Of a DNA stretch of 6,705 bases, positions 5,702-6,705 are shown one piece after another (the stretch's first letter is position 1; every line of letters begins with the position of its first letter). The DNA is from an uncultured Pseudomonadota bacterium (GTDB taxonomy: Bacteria > Pseudomonadota > Gammaproteobacteria > Burkholderiales > SG8-39). A program made the position numbers and the translations under genes. Below the pieces are notes generated by a model. It did no database searches. It saw only the letters and a list, made by a program, of their open reading frames with translations, and was not told the origin of the DNA. The DNA lies in NCBI GenBank assembly GCA_903895005.1, contig CAITSH010000358.1, positions 1 through 6,705 on the forward strand, given 5' to 3'.

Positions 5702-6705
5702 CTAGGCTTCCCGCAGTGCCAGTATAGGCGGACGGCTCAGCGCCGCACGCGCGCCTGACCATGCGTTATAACCGACGCAGACAAGGCCCAGTGCAGGGCC
5801 GGCCAGCCAGATCCAGCCGTTCATGCGATACGGGAACATGAACACAAAATGTGCGATGGCCCAACCGATCGCCACCGCCGCCGCCGATGCAAGTAATCCA
5901 GAAATAATGCCCAGTGCGGCAAACTCGGCGCGCTGTGCCGCCACCACCTGCGCGCGGCTGGCGCCAAGGGCGCGCATCACCGCTGCCTCCTGCATGCGTT
6001 CGTCCTGCGTCGCGAGCAAGGCCGCGTACAACACCAGCACACCGGCCCCCAGCGCGAACAGGAACACGAACTGCAAGGCGCGCACGACCTGTTCGATCAG
6101 CGCCTGGGCCTGGGTCATGATGGCGCTCATGTCGACCACGGTGAGATTGGTGAAGGCCTGCGACAACTTGCTGGTAAAGCTGCTGTCTCCGGCGGGCAGA
6201 TGAAAACTCGTCACATAACTGGCCGGAAAGTCGGTCAACAACTCCGGCGTGGCGATTACGAAGAAATTCACCCGCATGGAGTCCCAGTCGAGCTTGCGTA
6301 AGCTGGTGATGGGCGCCGAAAACGTTTTACCCGCGACCTGCCAGGTCAGCACATCGCCGAGCTTCCAGCCCAGGGTCTTGGCAATGCCCTCCTCCACCGA
6401 CAAGGCACCGGTTTTCCGGTCTTCATCGTTGAACCAGCGGCCCGACACCACCGTGTTGTGCGCCGGTTGCGCCGCCATGTAGGATAGGTTGAACTCGCGC
6501 TCAACCAGGCGGCGGGCCCGATCCTCAAAATCGCTTTCATTTACCGGCTGTGCGTTCTTCGCGGTGTAGCGACCGCGAATCATCGGGTAGACCGTCGGCT
6601 CGGGTAGTTTGCCGTTGCGGAAAAAATCCAGCACACCCGGCCGCTGCTCGGGCTGGATGTTCACAATAAAACGGTTGGGCGCATCCGGTGGCACCTTGGA
6701 GCGCC
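5702..6705 (-). CDS. YbbP-like ABC transporter permease, FtsX family, C-terminal part (5' end outside window)
   Basis: The frame is open to the window edge, giving about 333 residues of a protein whose relatives have about 800. The GTG at 6694 is internal, because the frame continues upstream through Arg-Ser-Lys. Numbering from the Val at 6694, DAPNRFIVNIQPEQ (4-17) strongly recalls YbbP. A periplasmic domain follows (about 20-200), with GWKLGDVLTWQVAG (109-122) and a WDSMRVNFF stretch (137-145). Three membrane segments (about 205-227, 258-285, 292-311) complete the C-terminal FtsX unit. Between the first two is the cytoplasmic coupling segment DERMQEAAVMRALGAS (231-246). YbbP-type permeases pair with a YbbA-type ATPase, which would be expected upstream beyond the right edge; the substrate is not firmly known. 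LolC/LolE-type permeases are the main alternative, but the N-terminal motif argues for YbbP. The stop is TAG at 5702. Confidence 0.88.
   Translation of the reverse strand, partial: RSKVPPDAPNRFIVNIQPEQRPGVLDFFRNGKLPEPTVYPMIRGRYTAKNAQPVNESDFEDRARRLVEREFNLSYMAAQPAHNTVVSGRWFNDEDRKTGALSVEEGIAKTLGWKLGDVLTWQVAGKTFSAPITSLRKLDWDSMRVNFFVIATPELLTDFPASYVTSFHLPAGDSSFTSKLSQAFTNLTVVDMSAIMTQAQALIEQVVRALQFVFLFALGAGVLVLYAALLATQDERMQEAAVMRALGASRAQVVAAQRAEFAALGIISGLLASAAAVAIGWAIAHFVFMFPYRMNGWIWLAGPALGLVCVGYNAWSGARAALSRPPILALREA

Noticed and set aside
6692..6694. GTG at 6694 as the true start of the permease gene
   Set aside because: The frame stays open to the window edge, and the visible protein corresponds only to the C-terminal part of an approximately 800-residue YbbP-like protein.

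Overview
The window is GC-rich, densely packed bacterial chromosome. Intact reading frames fill almost all of it on both strands. The gene set (bis-MGD-type molybdenum cofactor genes with fdhD, an RmuC protein, a group II truncated globin and a YbbP-like ABC permease) and the codon use suggest a proteobacterium, most likely beta or gamma. That placement is an inference from gene content, not a phylogenetic result. There are no insertion sequences, CRISPR arrays, tRNAs, rRNAs or visible frameshifts.

Left part (1-3788, plus strand): five genes run head to tail. They are the 3' end of moaA (GTP 3',8-cyclase), fdhD (formate dehydrogenase sulfurtransferase), a TylF/MycF-family SAM-dependent methyltransferase, mobA (Mo cofactor guanylyltransferase) and moeA (molybdopterin molybdenumtransferase). 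All four junctions are the same 4-base ATGA start/stop overlap, so the genes are almost certainly one transcript with coupled translation. MoaA begins pterin synthesis, MoeA inserts molybdate, MobA adds GMP to give MGD, and FdhD sulfurates the bis-MGD cofactor for formate dehydrogenase. The methyltransferase is the odd member, because no methylation step is known in this pathway.

Centre (3789-3899): a 111-base gap separates the convergent gene sets. It holds a nested imperfect palindrome that begins on the moeA stop codon and lacks a T-run on either strand.

Right part (3900-6705, minus strand): reading leftwards from the window edge, these are the C-terminal part of a YbbP-like FtsX-family permease, a group II truncated hemoglobin, and rmuC. 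The gaps are short (41 and 21 bases) and no terminator is visible between them, so they may be one operon whose promoter lies beyond the right edge. The promoter of the molybdenum operon lies beyond the left edge.
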